The notes below the pieces were generated by a model. That model saw only the letters and a list, made by a program, of their open reading frames with translations. It searched no databases and was not told the origin of the DNA. This document shows, piece by piece, positions 1-8,724 of a stretch of DNA of 64,000 nt. How positions within the stretch are numbered: position 1 is the stretch's first letter; every line of letters begins with the position of its first letter. The DNA lies in the NCBI GenBank assembly GCA_934631025.1, contig CAKTXR010000001.1, forward strand, positions 139,652 through 203,651, read 5' to 3'. Position numbers and translations under genes: made by a program. This stretch comes from an uncultured Clostridia bacterium. Its GTDB lineage: Bacteria > Bacillota > Clostridia > Christensenellales > Aristaeellaceae.

Positions 1-22
1 TGGCGGTTGAAAGAGCCTTGGC

Positions 23-54
23 AAAAATCATGAAGCCGCATGACAGATGCGGCT
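23..54 (-). terminator. Weak candidate terminator hairpin
   Basis: A perfect 8-bp stem (34-41 with 47-54, 5-nt loop) lies downstream of the minus-strand AraC gene. Read on the minus strand it is followed, after 6 nt, by five T residues. The gap before the T run makes it weak. The rest of 1-212 shows no gene. Confidence 0.3.
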
Positions 55-212
55 CCACGGGGAAATAGCAAGATATTAGTAATATGCAGGGTGTGAAAAA
101 AGTCAGAACGAATCCTCGAGGGGGGCAGAGCGTGTGATTTGCGCCTGGTCGTCGATTCCAGCGGCTGGGCGCTCGGCTGCTCTTTAATGTGTGCCGACGC
201 TTTGAAGCCGCA

Positions 213-968
213 TTACAGCTCGTCGCGTTCGCGCGTTTTGAGATAATCGCGCGGGGAAAGGCCGGTTTCGCGGCGAAAGACGCGGCTGAAATAGGCGGCG
301 TCGTAAAAGCCGGACAACAGCGCGATTTCGCGGACGGGCATCGAGGCGGATTCGTTCTGTTCGATCAGCATCCGCGCGTGATTGAGCCGCAGGGCCGTGA
401 GATATTCTGTGAGCGTCTGGCCGGTCGCGCGGCGGAAGCGGCGGCGCAGATAGTCCTCGCAGTAGCCCAGCGCCGCCATGGCCTCGCGCGGGGTAAATTC
501 CGGATCGGTAAAGCGGCGGGAGATCTCGCTCTTGAGCTGCTCGACGAGCGTGTCGGCGGGCGGATCGTGCTCGTCCCATTCGTGCAGGAGCGTGCAGACC
601 GCCTCGCCCAGCGCCGCAGGAAACCGGCCGTCCGGCACGCGGCGCGCGCAGGCGCTTTGCAGCATATCCATCAGCTGCGCCATGGCGTGGTCGGAATTAT
701 CCGAAAAGCGCCGCCGCCCGAGCGAGAAGCCGCCGTCCTCAAAGCGGAAGTAGACATCCTGCCAGTGCGCGCCCGCCTCGCAGCGCTTGTTATGCGGCGC
801 AAAGGGCGGGCAGACGGTGACGGAGCCGGCGTAGAAGGGCGCTTCCTCGCCGTCAACCGTCTCCATTCCCTCGCCCGAGAGATTGAGTATGACCTCCCAG
901 CAATCGTGTGAGTGAAGGACGCACTCGCTCAACAGCGGAGATTTGGCCGCGCCCAGGACGCGTATCAT
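213..968 (-). CDS. AraC-family transcriptional regulator
   Basis: A 251-residue DNA-binding regulator with an N-terminal cupin-like sensor half (conserved HSHDCWE near the start) and a C-terminal pair of helix-turn-helix motifs ending in the typical DAAYFSRVFRRETGLSPRDY. It probably binds a sugar or related ligand and controls the divergent dehydrogenase at 1110. The frame is open up to 1043, but I place the start at 968. A good promoter (TGGACA-17-TATAAT, 994-1022) sits inside the longer version, and an AAAGGA ribosome site lies about 11 nt before the 968 ATG. The ligand cannot be read from the sequence. Confidence 0.85.
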   Translation of the reverse strand: MIRVLGAAKSPLLSECVLHSHDCWEVILNLSGEGMETVDGEEAPFYAGSVTVCPPFAPHNKRCEAGAHWQDVYFRFEDGGFSLGRRRFSDNSDHAMAQLMDMLQSACARRVPDGRFPAALGEAVCTLLHEWDEHDPPADTLVEQLKSEISRRFTDPEFTPREAMAALGYCEDYLRRRFRRATGQTLTEYLTALRLNHARMLIEQNESASMPVREIALLSGFYDAAYFSRVFRRETGLSPRDYLKTRERDEL

Positions 969-993
969 GCCGATCACCGTTCCTTTCGCGTCT

Positions 994-1022
994 ATTATAC
1001 GGCATGAGGTCGGTTTTGTCCA
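994..1022 (-). promoter_or_regulatory. Sigma-A-type promoter of the AraC gene
   Basis: On the minus strand, TGGACA (1017-1022), a 17-nt spacer and TATAAT (994-999). Position and spacing fit a transcript that starts just upstream of the ATG at 968 and exclude the upstream ATG at 1043. Confidence 0.7.
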
Positions 1023-1109
1023 TAAAGTGGTCGATATTTTCATTTCGGCTTTATCGGGATTGTGATATGCTTAGAGCAGATCATTCGAAATGGGAAGGAA
1101 GGCCTGATT

Positions 1110-2132
1110 ATGCTGGGCGTTGGAATTATCGGCTGCGGGACGATCACCCGATTGCGCCATGCGCCGGAGTATGCCCGCAACGCGGATTGCCGCCTGATTG
1201 CGCTGGCCGACGCTGTGCCCGGACGCGCGGCACAGCTGGCCGCTCTCTATGGCGCGCAGGCCTGCGAGGACTATCATGAGCTGCTCGAGCGGCCGGACAT
1301 CGACGCTGTGAGTGTCTGCACCGCCAATCAGACCCACGCCGTCCTTGCGTGCGAGGCCATGCGGGCCGGAAAGCACGTTCTGTGCGAAAAGCCGGTGGCG
1401 CTCACCGACGACGACGCGGCCATGCTGTGCGCCGTCTCGCGGGAGACGGGCCGCCTGCTCGTGCCGGCGTTTAACCAGCGCCTGTTTCCGGCCAGCCGCC
1501 GGGCGTGCGAGATTCTGCAAAGCGGTCGGATGGGACGGATCATTTCCTTTACGAGCACATTCCGCCATGCGGGGCCGGAGACATGGAGCGTGGATTCCGG
1601 CAGGGGCTGCTGGTTCTTTAAGAAGAGCGCGGGCAGCGGCGTACTGAGCGATCTGGCGGTTCACAAGCTGGATCTGATGAATCTGCTGCTGGGCGAGCCG
1701 ATTACGGAGCTGGCCGCCGATCTTTCGGCGCTCGACAAGCGGGACGAGAGCGGCGCGCCCATCGAGGTGTGCGACAACGCGGTGCTGCTCTGCCGGACAA
1801 AAAGCGGCGTTCAGGGCGTTATCATCGTCTCATGGAGCGATTACGGCGCGGAAGAGAACGGCGCGACGCTCTACTGCGAGAAGGGCAGGCTGCTCGTCAA
1901 TCCTTCGCCGGACGAGGATATTGTCATCGAAACGCGGGACGGCGAGCGCGAGGTGCAGCGCCTGGGCGGCGTGCCGACCAACGACGCGCAGAAGCCCTCC
2001 GGCGTGATCGACGCCTTTGTCGCAGCGGCGCTGGGGAAGGCCGCGCCCGCAGCCACGGCGGAGGACGGGCTGAACAACGTGCGCGCGATGAACGCCGCGC
2101 TCAGAGCGCCGGTCGTCTACCGGCGGATCTAA
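1110..2132 (+). CDS. Gfo/Idh/MocA-family oxidoreductase
   Basis: A 340-residue NAD(P)-dependent dehydrogenase of the sugar/inositol type. The N-terminal Rossmann fold begins with GVGIIGCGTITRLRHA. The conserved CEKPVAL motif (catalytic Lys) is near residue 95, and the second-domain signature is DLAVHKLDLMNLLLG. The start at 1110 has GGAAGGAAGG 7 to 16 nt upstream; an open extension to 1062 lacks such a site. It is divergent from the AraC regulator, so the pair is probably one regulatory unit. The substrate is unknown; family members oxidise or epimerise sugars and cyclitols. Confidence 0.88.
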   Translation: MLGVGIIGCGTITRLRHAPEYARNADCRLIALADAVPGRAAQLAALYGAQACEDYHELLERPDIDAVSVCTANQTHAVLACEAMRAGKHVLCEKPVALTDDDAAMLCAVSRETGRLLVPAFNQRLFPASRRACEILQSGRMGRIISFTSTFRHAGPETWSVDSGRGCWFFKKSAGSGVLSDLAVHKLDLMNLLLGEPITELAADLSALDKRDESGAPIEVCDNAVLLCRTKSGVQGVIIVSWSDYGAEENGATLYCEKGRLLVNPSPDEDIVIETRDGEREVQRLGGVPTNDAQKPSGVIDAFVAAALGKAAPAATAEDGLNNVRAMNAALRAPVVYRRI

Positions 2133-2331
2133 TCATGAGTCTGTTTGGGGCGTGTTTCCCTGTCCCTCGAGCGGCGATTTCGGCGTCTTTTCCGCCGCTT
2201 CTGCGCCTGAAAGCCCTGAACTGACGGTAAATCCACTCGAAATTGCAAGTCTTCTCTTTGAAAACGCACCCTGGAGCCGGATGCGTCCGGCGAAAAAATA
2301 AGCGATATGCTTTTGACAGGAGGACGATACC

Positions 2332-3201
2332 ATGGATCAGTTTCCGAGAACAACCGTCGCCGGCATTTCCCTGCCGCGTATGTTGATCGGCAGCAACTGG
2401 GTGCTGGGCTACAGCCACCGCACCACCTCCGCCGACAACATGATCAAGCACCGCTATTCCAGCAAGGAAGCCGTGTGCGACCTGATCTGCGCCTATCTTG
2501 AGTACGGCGTGGACGCGATGATGGCGCCCTTTGTGGGCGACGATATGCAGCCCAATGCCGTCGTGATGGACGGCATCCACATGGCCGAGGATAAGATGGG
2601 CCGCAAGGTGATCCTGATCGACACGCCCATCATCAACGTCGCCAATACGGCCGAGGCGCATGACTTTACCGCCCGCAAGATCGAGGCCGTGCGCAAAAAC
2701 GGCGCGGATTTCTGCCTGCTGCATCATTCGAGCGTCGAGCAGCTGGTGTGCAAGCATACCGGCACGATCGACCGTCTGCCGGAGTATACGAAGATGATCC
2801 GCGACAACAACATGATCCCCGGCCTGTCCGCGCATATGCCCGAGCTGGTGATCTATTCGGACAATCACCCCGAATACGACGTGCAGACCTACATCCAGCT
2901 CTACAACTGCATGGGCTTTTTGATGCAGATCGAGGTGGAGGGTGTGCGCCGCATCATCGAGAACGCCAAACACCCCGTGATGACCATCAAGTCCATGGCT
3001 GCGGGCCGCTGCACGCCCTATGTCGGCCTGACGTTCTCCTATGCGTCCCTGCGCGACTGCGACATGGTGACCGTCGGCGCGCATACGCCCGAGGAAGCGC
3101 GCGAGGACATCGAAATCGCGCTGGCCGCCATCGAGCGCCGCTATCCCGTCATGGGCAAGCGCAATTCTCCCAACATGACCACCGTGCTGGGCGGCAAGTA
3201 A
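2332..3201 (+). CDS. Unknown protein, TIM-barrel-like
   Basis: A 289-residue soluble protein with no signal peptide or membrane segment and a clear AGGAGG ribosome site. I do not recognise the family. Alternating hydrophobic strands and helices, with motifs such as CLLHHSSVEQLV, PGLSAHMPELVIY and TIKSMAAGRCTPYVG, suggest a (beta/alpha)8 barrel of the aldolase or aldo-keto-like kind. The late SMAAGR segment resembles aldo-keto-like proteins that keep a C-terminal barrel strand. It lies between Gfo/Idh/MocA genes and may act on the same sugar derivative. A strong terminator follows. Confidence 0.75.
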   Translation: MDQFPRTTVAGISLPRMLIGSNWVLGYSHRTTSADNMIKHRYSSKEAVCDLICAYLEYGVDAMMAPFVGDDMQPNAVVMDGIHMAEDKMGRKVILIDTPIINVANTAEAHDFTARKIEAVRKNGADFCLLHHSSVEQLVCKHTGTIDRLPEYTKMIRDNNMIPGLSAHMPELVIYSDNHPEYDVQTYIQLYNCMGFLMQIEVEGVRRIIENAKHPVMTIKSMAAGRCTPYVGLTFSYASLRDCDMVTVGAHTPEEAREDIEIALAAIERRYPVMGKRNSPNMTTVLGGK

Positions 3202-3212
3202 TTGAGCATACG

Positions 3213-3260
3213 AAACCGGCCGGAACACGGCGTAAAAAGCGCGTTCCGGCCGGTTTTTAT
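3213..3260 (+). terminator. Intrinsic terminator
   Basis: A 14-bp perfect stem (3213-3226 with 3243-3256) with a 16-nt loop; the stem ends in TTT and runs into further T residues. It ends transcription of the gene at 2332 and lies 5 nt from the stop codon of the convergent foldase gene. Confidence 0.85.
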
Positions 3261-3264
3261 ATAG

Positions 3265-4665
3265 TTATGGCACGGGATAGCTCAGCCGGTCGTCGTACCA
3301 GACAATATCGGCCATGTCGAACAGGGCGGCGACGCGATCTTCATAGGCGCGCTCCCTCGCCTGAGCAGTCAGCTCTTCTTCGAGACGGACGCGGACGGAC
3401 TCGAAATCGACGGCTCCTGCCGCCATGTCGCCGGCGTGCTGGATCAGGTGAACGCCCAGCAGCGTGACGACGGGCGCGGAAACATCGCCGGTTTCAGTCA
3501 GCGCAAGGGCGGCGGCGCGCAGCGTATCGTCCCACACGCAGCCGCTCTCGGCGACATAGCCGTATTCGCCGCTGGTGAAGGGCGAGGGGCGTATGCGCGG
3601 GTCGTCGCGGTATTCGGCCATGAGCGACGCGAACGATTCGTCCGCGTCCAGCCGCGCCCGCAGCATATCCGCGCGTTCGAGAAGCGGCGCGGTCAGCGTG
3701 GCGATCTGCGCGTCGATATCGGCGGCGTTTGCGTCCGTTTTCTGAGCAAGCAGCTCGGAGAGCGCCGCCTGATCGTCCGTATCGGCCAGTATGAGGATGT
3801 GGCGGATGCGGCGCGCGCCGTTCGGGATGAAGCACACGATTTCATTTTCCAGCATGGCGCGCTCGAATTGCGCAGGGCTTTGCGTATAGGCGGTCCTCTG
3901 CGCGGCGCAGCGCTCGTCATAGGCGGCGCGGAGTTCGCCTTCACTGACCGACACGCCGTCGGCGATAAACGCATAGTGCCGCGCGATCAGCAGATCATCC
4001 AGCGCGCGGGCATAGAGCGATGCGGCGGTGATATTGCTTTTTGCGAGCGCTTCCTCCGCGGCGGCCAGACGAATGCCTGCGTCCGCGCCCGACTGAATAT
4101 CGCACTGCGCCTTCAGCATCGCGGCGTAGTCCGCGTCGGCCTGAGCGCGCAGCTTGGCGCGGTCGCGCGCATCGATTTCAAGACCCAGACGGTGGCAGTC
4201 CTCGAGGATCAGCGCGCGTCGGACGGCGGCGCGGGCAATTTCGCGGCGGAGAGCGTCCAGCGCGTCGCCCTGCCCGAAGGAGACGAAAAACGGCGCGTAG
4301 TCGTCGAACTGCGCCTGCGCCGCGGCGATGGGCAGCGCCTGTCCGTTGACAATGGCCAGCACGCCGGCGGTATCGTCCTCCTCGGCCTGCGCGGGCAGGC
4401 TCAGGAGAAGCGATATGGTTAGCATGACGGCTATGGCGCGGCGGGAAGCGGGTGAACGCTTGCCACTGCGATAACGCTGCGCGAACGCGGAGAGAAGCGC
4501 GTGCTTGCGGCGGGGGCTGCTTGACGCTTTGAGGTCTGCGGCGCGCGGGGGTGTTTGGGCTGTGCGCTGAGCGGATGGAGATTCGGGAATGCCGCGCGGT
4601 GAATGAAATGCTGCGGCGCGGCGGAGCGACGGCGCGGGGACGGTGTGGAACGGCTTGCGGCGCAT
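3265..4665 (-). CDS. PpiC/parvulin-type secreted foldase
   Basis: A 466-residue protein with SurA/PrsA-like architecture. A hydrophobic segment with a signal-peptidase-like site (LLLSLPAQA/EEDD) sits at about residues 80-94. A helical N-terminal chaperone part follows (GVLAIVNGQALPIAAAQAQF), then a degenerate parvulin domain that opens at RRIRHILILAD and closes at SAPVVTLLGVHLIQ. It would assist folding of exported proteins or isomerise prolyl bonds. No lipobox is seen, unlike PrsA. The oddity is the roughly 79-residue Arg/Ser/Pro-rich leader before the hydrophobic segment. The first ATG has a strong AAGGAGGA site 8 nt upstream; an internal start at about 4425 would give an ordinary signal peptide. 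Confidence 0.72.
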   Translation of the reverse strand: MRRKPFHTVPAPSLRRAAAFHSPRGIPESPSAQRTAQTPPRAADLKASSSPRRKHALLSAFAQRYRSGKRSPASRRAIAVMLTISLLLSLPAQAEEDDTAGVLAIVNGQALPIAAAQAQFDDYAPFFVSFGQGDALDALRREIARAAVRRALILEDCHRLGLEIDARDRAKLRAQADADYAAMLKAQCDIQSGADAGIRLAAAEEALAKSNITAASLYARALDDLLIARHYAFIADGVSVSEGELRAAYDERCAAQRTAYTQSPAQFERAMLENEIVCFIPNGARRIRHILILADTDDQAALSELLAQKTDANAADIDAQIATLTAPLLERADMLRARLDADESFASLMAEYRDDPRIRPSPFTSGEYGYVAESGCVWDDTLRAAALALTETGDVSAPVVTLLGVHLIQHAGDMAAGAVDFESVRVRLEEELTAQARERAYEDRVAALFDMADIVWYDDRLSYPVP

Positions 4666-4739
4666 GGGCTTGTCCTCCTTGAATACGGGGCTGTGGTTCT
4701 ATGTATATGCCCGTTTCGGGGAGGAGACGCGCGGATATA

Positions 4740-5591
4740 TCAGCTTTTTTCGCGGCGGCGGTCGTTTCGGTATGCGCCGGGGGTCATGCCGCGCATGGCC
4801 TTGAACAGCTCGGAAAAGTAGGCGGGCGAGGAAAAGCCCAGCGAATCGGCGATTTCCCGCACGCTCAGTCCGGTCGAGGCCAGCATGGAGCAGGCGCGGT
4901 TCATGCGGCATTCCATCTGGCGGCGGTGCAGCGTCGTGCCGGTGCGTTCGCGGAAAAGCCGGTTCAGATAGAACGGATGATAGCCGAACGCGCGCCCCAG
5001 CTGTTCGAGCGTGATCTTTTCGCGGCAGTGCGCGTCCAGATAGCGGCCGACCGACTCGATCAGCCTTTCGGGCGGTGCGGCGGGTTCGCTCTGCGTGCGC
5101 GTCAGCGCCTGAATGAGCAGCGCCTTGAGCAGGGCGGCGCACAGCTCGTCGCGGTAGGGGCCGCCCCTTTCGCGCTCGGCAAGTACGTCGCCCGTCCGGC
5201 GGCACAGCTCGGGCGCGTTTTCGACGAGCAGCGGCTGGACGAAGAGCATATCGTCGGGCGGGAAGGGCATCTTAGCCGGATTGAAGCGGGAAATTTCCTC
5301 GGGATGGATGCTCTTTTCTCCGGCGCGGGAGAAGCCCAGATCGAAGTTTATGTCGTACAGGACGGCGGGCGCGCTCTCCGAGAAGAAGAAGCGATAGGGC
5401 GTCTGCGGCGGAAAAACGATGAGCGCGTCTTTGTTTAGTGTAAGCGCGCCGCTTCCAATTTCAAGGCGGCAGCTTCCCTCGCAGACGGCGAAGAGCCGGT
5501 AATCATAGGCCATGATGGGCGCTTTGTAGCTCACGGAGCAGGTGCGCCTGTCCATATAGCGGATGTAGGGGTTGAGCTGGGAGACGAGCAT
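4740..5591 (-). CDS. AraC-family transcriptional regulator
   Basis: A 283-residue regulator with an N-terminal beta-rich sensor half (residues 1-170) and a C-terminal AraC DNA-binding domain. The latter has KITLEQLGRAFGYHPFYLNRLF as its first HTH and SVREIADSLGFSSPAYFSELFK as its second. It is transcribed divergently from the dehydrogenase at 5708, whose promoter lies in the shared 110-nt gap, so it is the likely regulator of that gene. The foldase gene downstream has its own ribosome site 75 nt away. Confidence 0.85.
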   Translation of the reverse strand: MLVSQLNPYIRYMDRRTCSVSYKAPIMAYDYRLFAVCEGSCRLEIGSGALTLNKDALIVFPPQTPYRFFFSESAPAVLYDINFDLGFSRAGEKSIHPEEISRFNPAKMPFPPDDMLFVQPLLVENAPELCRRTGDVLAERERGGPYRDELCAALLKALLIQALTRTQSEPAAPPERLIESVGRYLDAHCREKITLEQLGRAFGYHPFYLNRLFRERTGTTLHRRQMECRMNRACSMLASTGLSVREIADSLGFSSPAYFSELFKAMRGMTPGAYRNDRRREKS

Positions 5592-5640
5592 GGGCCTTCA
5601 CTTCCGTTTGTTTTGTTATGGCTGATCTTTGCTTTTTTGA

Positions 5641-5669
5641 TTGATTGTAGCACAGCGGGCTGATATAAT
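5641..5669 (+). promoter_or_regulatory. Promoter of the dehydrogenase at 5708
   Basis: TTGATT (5641-5646), 17-nt spacer, TATAAT (5664-5669), in the divergent gap between an AraC regulator and its probable target. Confidence 0.65.
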
Positions 5670-5707
5670 CAAGGCAGGTCATCAATGAGGACGGAGGAAT
5701 TGTGAAA

Positions 5708-6910
5708 ATGAGCGGAAAACTCAGAGTCTGCTTTGTCGGCTGCGGCGAGTTCGCGGCCAATTTCGTGCCGCTGTTCAAGGCGCATCCGCTGGTTGAAAAG
5801 GTCTATGTGTGCGATCTCCTGCGCGAGCGCGCGGAAAAATACAGCGCAAAGTTCGGCGTGGAGATCATCGATTCGTTCGAGGAGGCGCTCAAGAGCCCTG
5901 CCGTCAACGCGGTGGCGATCTTCGCGCAGCGTCATCTGCACGGTCCGCTGGTCAAGCAGGCGCTGCTCGCCGGCAAGCACGTCTATTCTGCCGTGCCCAT
6001 GGCCAGCCGCGTCGAGGAATGTCAGGAGATCGTCGAGCTGGTCAAAAAGACCGGCCTGACCTACATGATGGGCGAGACCTGCATCTACTATCCCTGCTCG
6101 ATGTTTTGCAAGGCGCGCTATGAGAGCGGCGAGATGGGCAAATTCGTCTATGCCGAGGCGCAGTATCATCACGATATTTCGCACTTTTCGGAATGGTTCC
6201 GCGCGGACAAAAAGAGCGCGGGCGTGCCGCCATTTTACTATCCCACCCACTCGACGGCCATGGTGCTGCACGCCGTGAACGCCCATGTCACCAAGGTCGT
6301 GGCGATGGGCTATGAGGATCAGGAGCACGACGGCATTTTCGAGAAGGGCGTCAATCAGTGGGACAACGTCTATTCCGACGAATTTTCGCTGATGCACCTC
6401 TCCAACGGCGGCACGGCGCGCATCAACGAGTGCCGGCGCATCGGCTATAAGGCGCCCAGCTCCTACATCAACGGCTTTTACGGCACGAAGGGCGCCTATC
6501 AGTTCAGCAACGCCCAGCATATCCTGACCCACCTGACGAAGGAGGGCGTGGATTTTCAGGATGTGAGCGCGCTGGTCAATCCCCGCGTCATGGAGGAGCA
6601 CCGTGGCGATGCGGACTTCAAGGCGAAGGTGGCCAATCACGGCTGGCAGTGGGATCTGTTCTCGCCCGTGCAGGACGCGCGCGTCGCCACGCTGCCCGAA
6701 TCGTTCAAGGGGCTGCCCAACGGGCACATGGCCTCGCACCAGCTGCTGGTGGACGACTTCTGCACCGCCGTGTTCTATGAAAAGATTCCGACGGTCAGCG
6801 CGTGGGACGCGGCGCGCTACACCATCCCAGGCCTTCTGGCGCACGAATCGATCCTCAAGGACAGTCTGCCCATCGAGGTGCCGGACTGCGGCGACGCGCC
6901 CAGAGACTGA
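5708..6910 (+). CDS. Gfo/Idh/MocA-family oxidoreductase, variant active site
   Basis: A 400-residue dehydrogenase-like protein. The Rossmann start RVCFVGCGEFAANF is clear. Where relatives carry the EKP motif after the GKHV strand, this protein has SAVPMAS, so the usual Lys is missing. The second domain contains PTHSTAMVLHAVNAH. GGAGG at 5693-5697 is 10 nt before the ATG at 5708; a GTG at 5702 is the alternative start. With the common catalytic Lys absent it may use another residue or serve a non-redox role. It is divergent from an AraC gene and followed by a terminator, so it is a single-gene unit. Confidence 0.8.
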   Translation: MSGKLRVCFVGCGEFAANFVPLFKAHPLVEKVYVCDLLRERAEKYSAKFGVEIIDSFEEALKSPAVNAVAIFAQRHLHGPLVKQALLAGKHVYSAVPMASRVEECQEIVELVKKTGLTYMMGETCIYYPCSMFCKARYESGEMGKFVYAEAQYHHDISHFSEWFRADKKSAGVPPFYYPTHSTAMVLHAVNAHVTKVVAMGYEDQEHDGIFEKGVNQWDNVYSDEFSLMHLSNGGTARINECRRIGYKAPSSYINGFYGTKGAYQFSNAQHILTHLTKEGVDFQDVSALVNPRVMEEHRGDADFKAKVANHGWQWDLFSPVQDARVATLPESFKGLPNGHMASHQLLVDDFCTAVFYEKIPTVSAWDAARYTIPGLLAHESILKDSLPIEVPDCGDAPRD

Positions 6911-6933
6911 AGCGTTTCTCCAATAAAATATAT

Positions 6934-6970
6934 GCGAATCGGGCTTTGACGGCTCGATTCGCTTTTATGT
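6934..6970 (+). terminator. Intrinsic terminator
   Basis: An 8-bp stem (6934-6941 with 6954-6961) followed by a T-rich run, downstream of the dehydrogenase at 5708. Confidence 0.7.
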
Positions 6971-7005
6971 TTACGGCTGCGCCAAAAAGTTGACGGAGAC
7001 GGGCG

Positions 7006-7034
7006 TTGTGCTGTTAACAGGATCGTGCTATAAT
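7006..7034 (+). promoter_or_regulatory. Promoter of the motor operon
   Basis: TTGTGC (7006-7011), 17-nt spacer, TATAAT (7029-7034), about 115 nt before the first motor gene. It separates the motor operon from the upstream dehydrogenase. Confidence 0.55.
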
Positions 7035-7149
7035 AAAACAGTATCGGTGTATCCGGTGAACCGCGGGACGATTTTGAGCGTCTTATTTCGAAAAGGGTTC
7101 GCACGAAGCATTCAAAAGAAGTCGATCAAAAAGAGAATTGAAGGGACTG

Positions 7150-8724
7150 ATGCAGTTGTTTAATGAAGTCTGGGCCAACATAATGGATCAGCTGGTCAAG
7201 AACCTGGCCGACAGCCTGGTATACATCGCCATGGTTGTGCTCTTCGTCGTCGGATTGCTCAAGTGCATCTATCCGGTGATCAAGAGCCGCAATCAGCTGC
7301 GGCGCGGCATCCGCAAGATCAAAAACGAAGAGAGCAAGGACGCGTGGCAGGACAAGCGCTTTCTGGGCAAAGGCCCGCTGACGGCGCAGTGGACGGAATT
7401 CCTGAACAGCCGCCTGTTCGCGGACGACGAATACCACAACGCCAGTCCGCTGGACGACTATATCAACGAGGACACCGCGATCTATGATCCCGGCTTTGCG
7501 TCCTTCGGCGACGCTGTGCCCGGCATGCTGGTGTCGCTGGGCTTTCTGGGCACGCTGATCGGTATCATCATGGGTCTGTCCGACTTCAATCTGGACAGTT
7601 CCGGCGCGACGATGGACGCTATCCGCGTGCTGATGAACGGCATGAGATATGCGTTCTCCACGTCGATCGTGGGCGTGATCCTTTCGGTCACGTTCTCGCT
7701 GCTCGTGCGCCTGACGCAGGGCTCCACCCGCAAATACCTGAAACGCTTCTACGACGCGATGCAGCAGCAGGCGCATATGGTGACGGTCGATCCGATCACG
7801 CAGATCACCATCTATCAGCAGGAACAGACGGCCATGATCCACGAGCTGGCCAAGGACATCACCAGCAGCATGACCGACCGCATCGGCGCGGCCTTTGAAA
7901 TGGCGCTCCAGCCGCTCCAGCAGAGTCTGGACAGCTTCATCACCGTTTCGGCGCGCGAGCAGGTGCGCGGCGTGGACGCGATCGTGAACAAGTTCGTCGA
8001 CCGCATGGACGACGCGCTTCAGGGCCGCTTCCAGGAGCTTTCGAACGTCATGGGCGAGACCTGCCGCCAGCAGAAGGAGCTGCGCGAGAGCGTCGAGGCG
8101 ACGATCAACGGCCTCAACCGCGTCTCCCGCGACGTTGTGCAGATCCAGCAGATGTCCGAATCGCTGATCGTCAAATTCGACGGCTACATCGCCCGCCTGA
8201 GCGCGGCGCAGCAGTCGGTTGAGGACGGCTTCGGCGCGGCGGCCGACAACGTCAAGAGCATGGAGGCGGTGGCGCGCCAGCAGGCCAACTACATCGCCCA
8301 GATCGGCCAGATGCAGACCGATTTCATGCGCGAGGTCAATTCCTTCCAGACGCGCATGGACGCGTTCACGAAGGCCTATGTGGACAATACCAACATTTCC
8401 ACCAACGCGCTGCACAAGGTGTCCGAGGAGCTGAAGACCAGCGGCGAGAATCTGCTCAACGCGCACAAGGCGTTCAGCAAGGGCGTAAACGGCGAGCTTC
8501 AGCACGCCTTCGGGATGTTCGACGCGAATATGGAGGACATCATCGACAAGCTGACAGGCATCATCAACAGCATCAGCGCTTCTGTGAAGGATATGCCGGC
8601 GATCATGACCGATACGGCCAACGCCTACGAGGATCAGCTGCGCCAGCTCACGCGCTACATGGAGCACACGCAGCGCCTGCTTGAGGACGCCATGCGCCAC
8701 ACCGGCCGCGGAGGTGGTCAGTAA
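7150..8724 (+). CDS. MotA/TolQ/ExbB-type channel subunit with long tail (ZorA-like)
   Basis: A 524-residue inner-membrane protein. Three membrane segments are visible: near the N terminus (SLVYIAMVVLFVVGLL), in the middle (PGMLVSLGFLGTLIGIIMGL) and shortly after (TSIVGVILSVTFSLLVRL). The last two form the MotA/ExbB-type channel core. The C-terminal 330 residues are a long, Gln-rich, almost uninterrupted helical tail, the hallmark of ZorA-like stators compared with short ExbB/TolQ. Its partner starts 1 nt inside its stop codon. The two would form a proton- or sodium-driven rotary motor whose tail reaches into the cytoplasm. The ATG at 7150 has AAGGGA close upstream; a TTG at 7138 is possible. 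Confidence 0.8.
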   Translation: MQLFNEVWANIMDQLVKNLADSLVYIAMVVLFVVGLLKCIYPVIKSRNQLRRGIRKIKNEESKDAWQDKRFLGKGPLTAQWTEFLNSRLFADDEYHNASPLDDYINEDTAIYDPGFASFGDAVPGMLVSLGFLGTLIGIIMGLSDFNLDSSGATMDAIRVLMNGMRYAFSTSIVGVILSVTFSLLVRLTQGSTRKYLKRFYDAMQQQAHMVTVDPITQITIYQQEQTAMIHELAKDITSSMTDRIGAAFEMALQPLQQSLDSFITVSAREQVRGVDAIVNKFVDRMDDALQGRFQELSNVMGETCRQQKELRESVEATINGLNRVSRDVVQIQQMSESLIVKFDGYIARLSAAQQSVEDGFGAAADNVKSMEAVARQQANYIAQIGQMQTDFMREVNSFQTRMDAFTKAYVDNTNISTNALHKVSEELKTSGENLLNAHKAFSKGVNGELQHAFGMFDANMEDIIDKLTGIINSISASVKDMPAIMTDTANAYEDQLRQLTRYMEHTQRLLEDAMRHTGRGGGQ

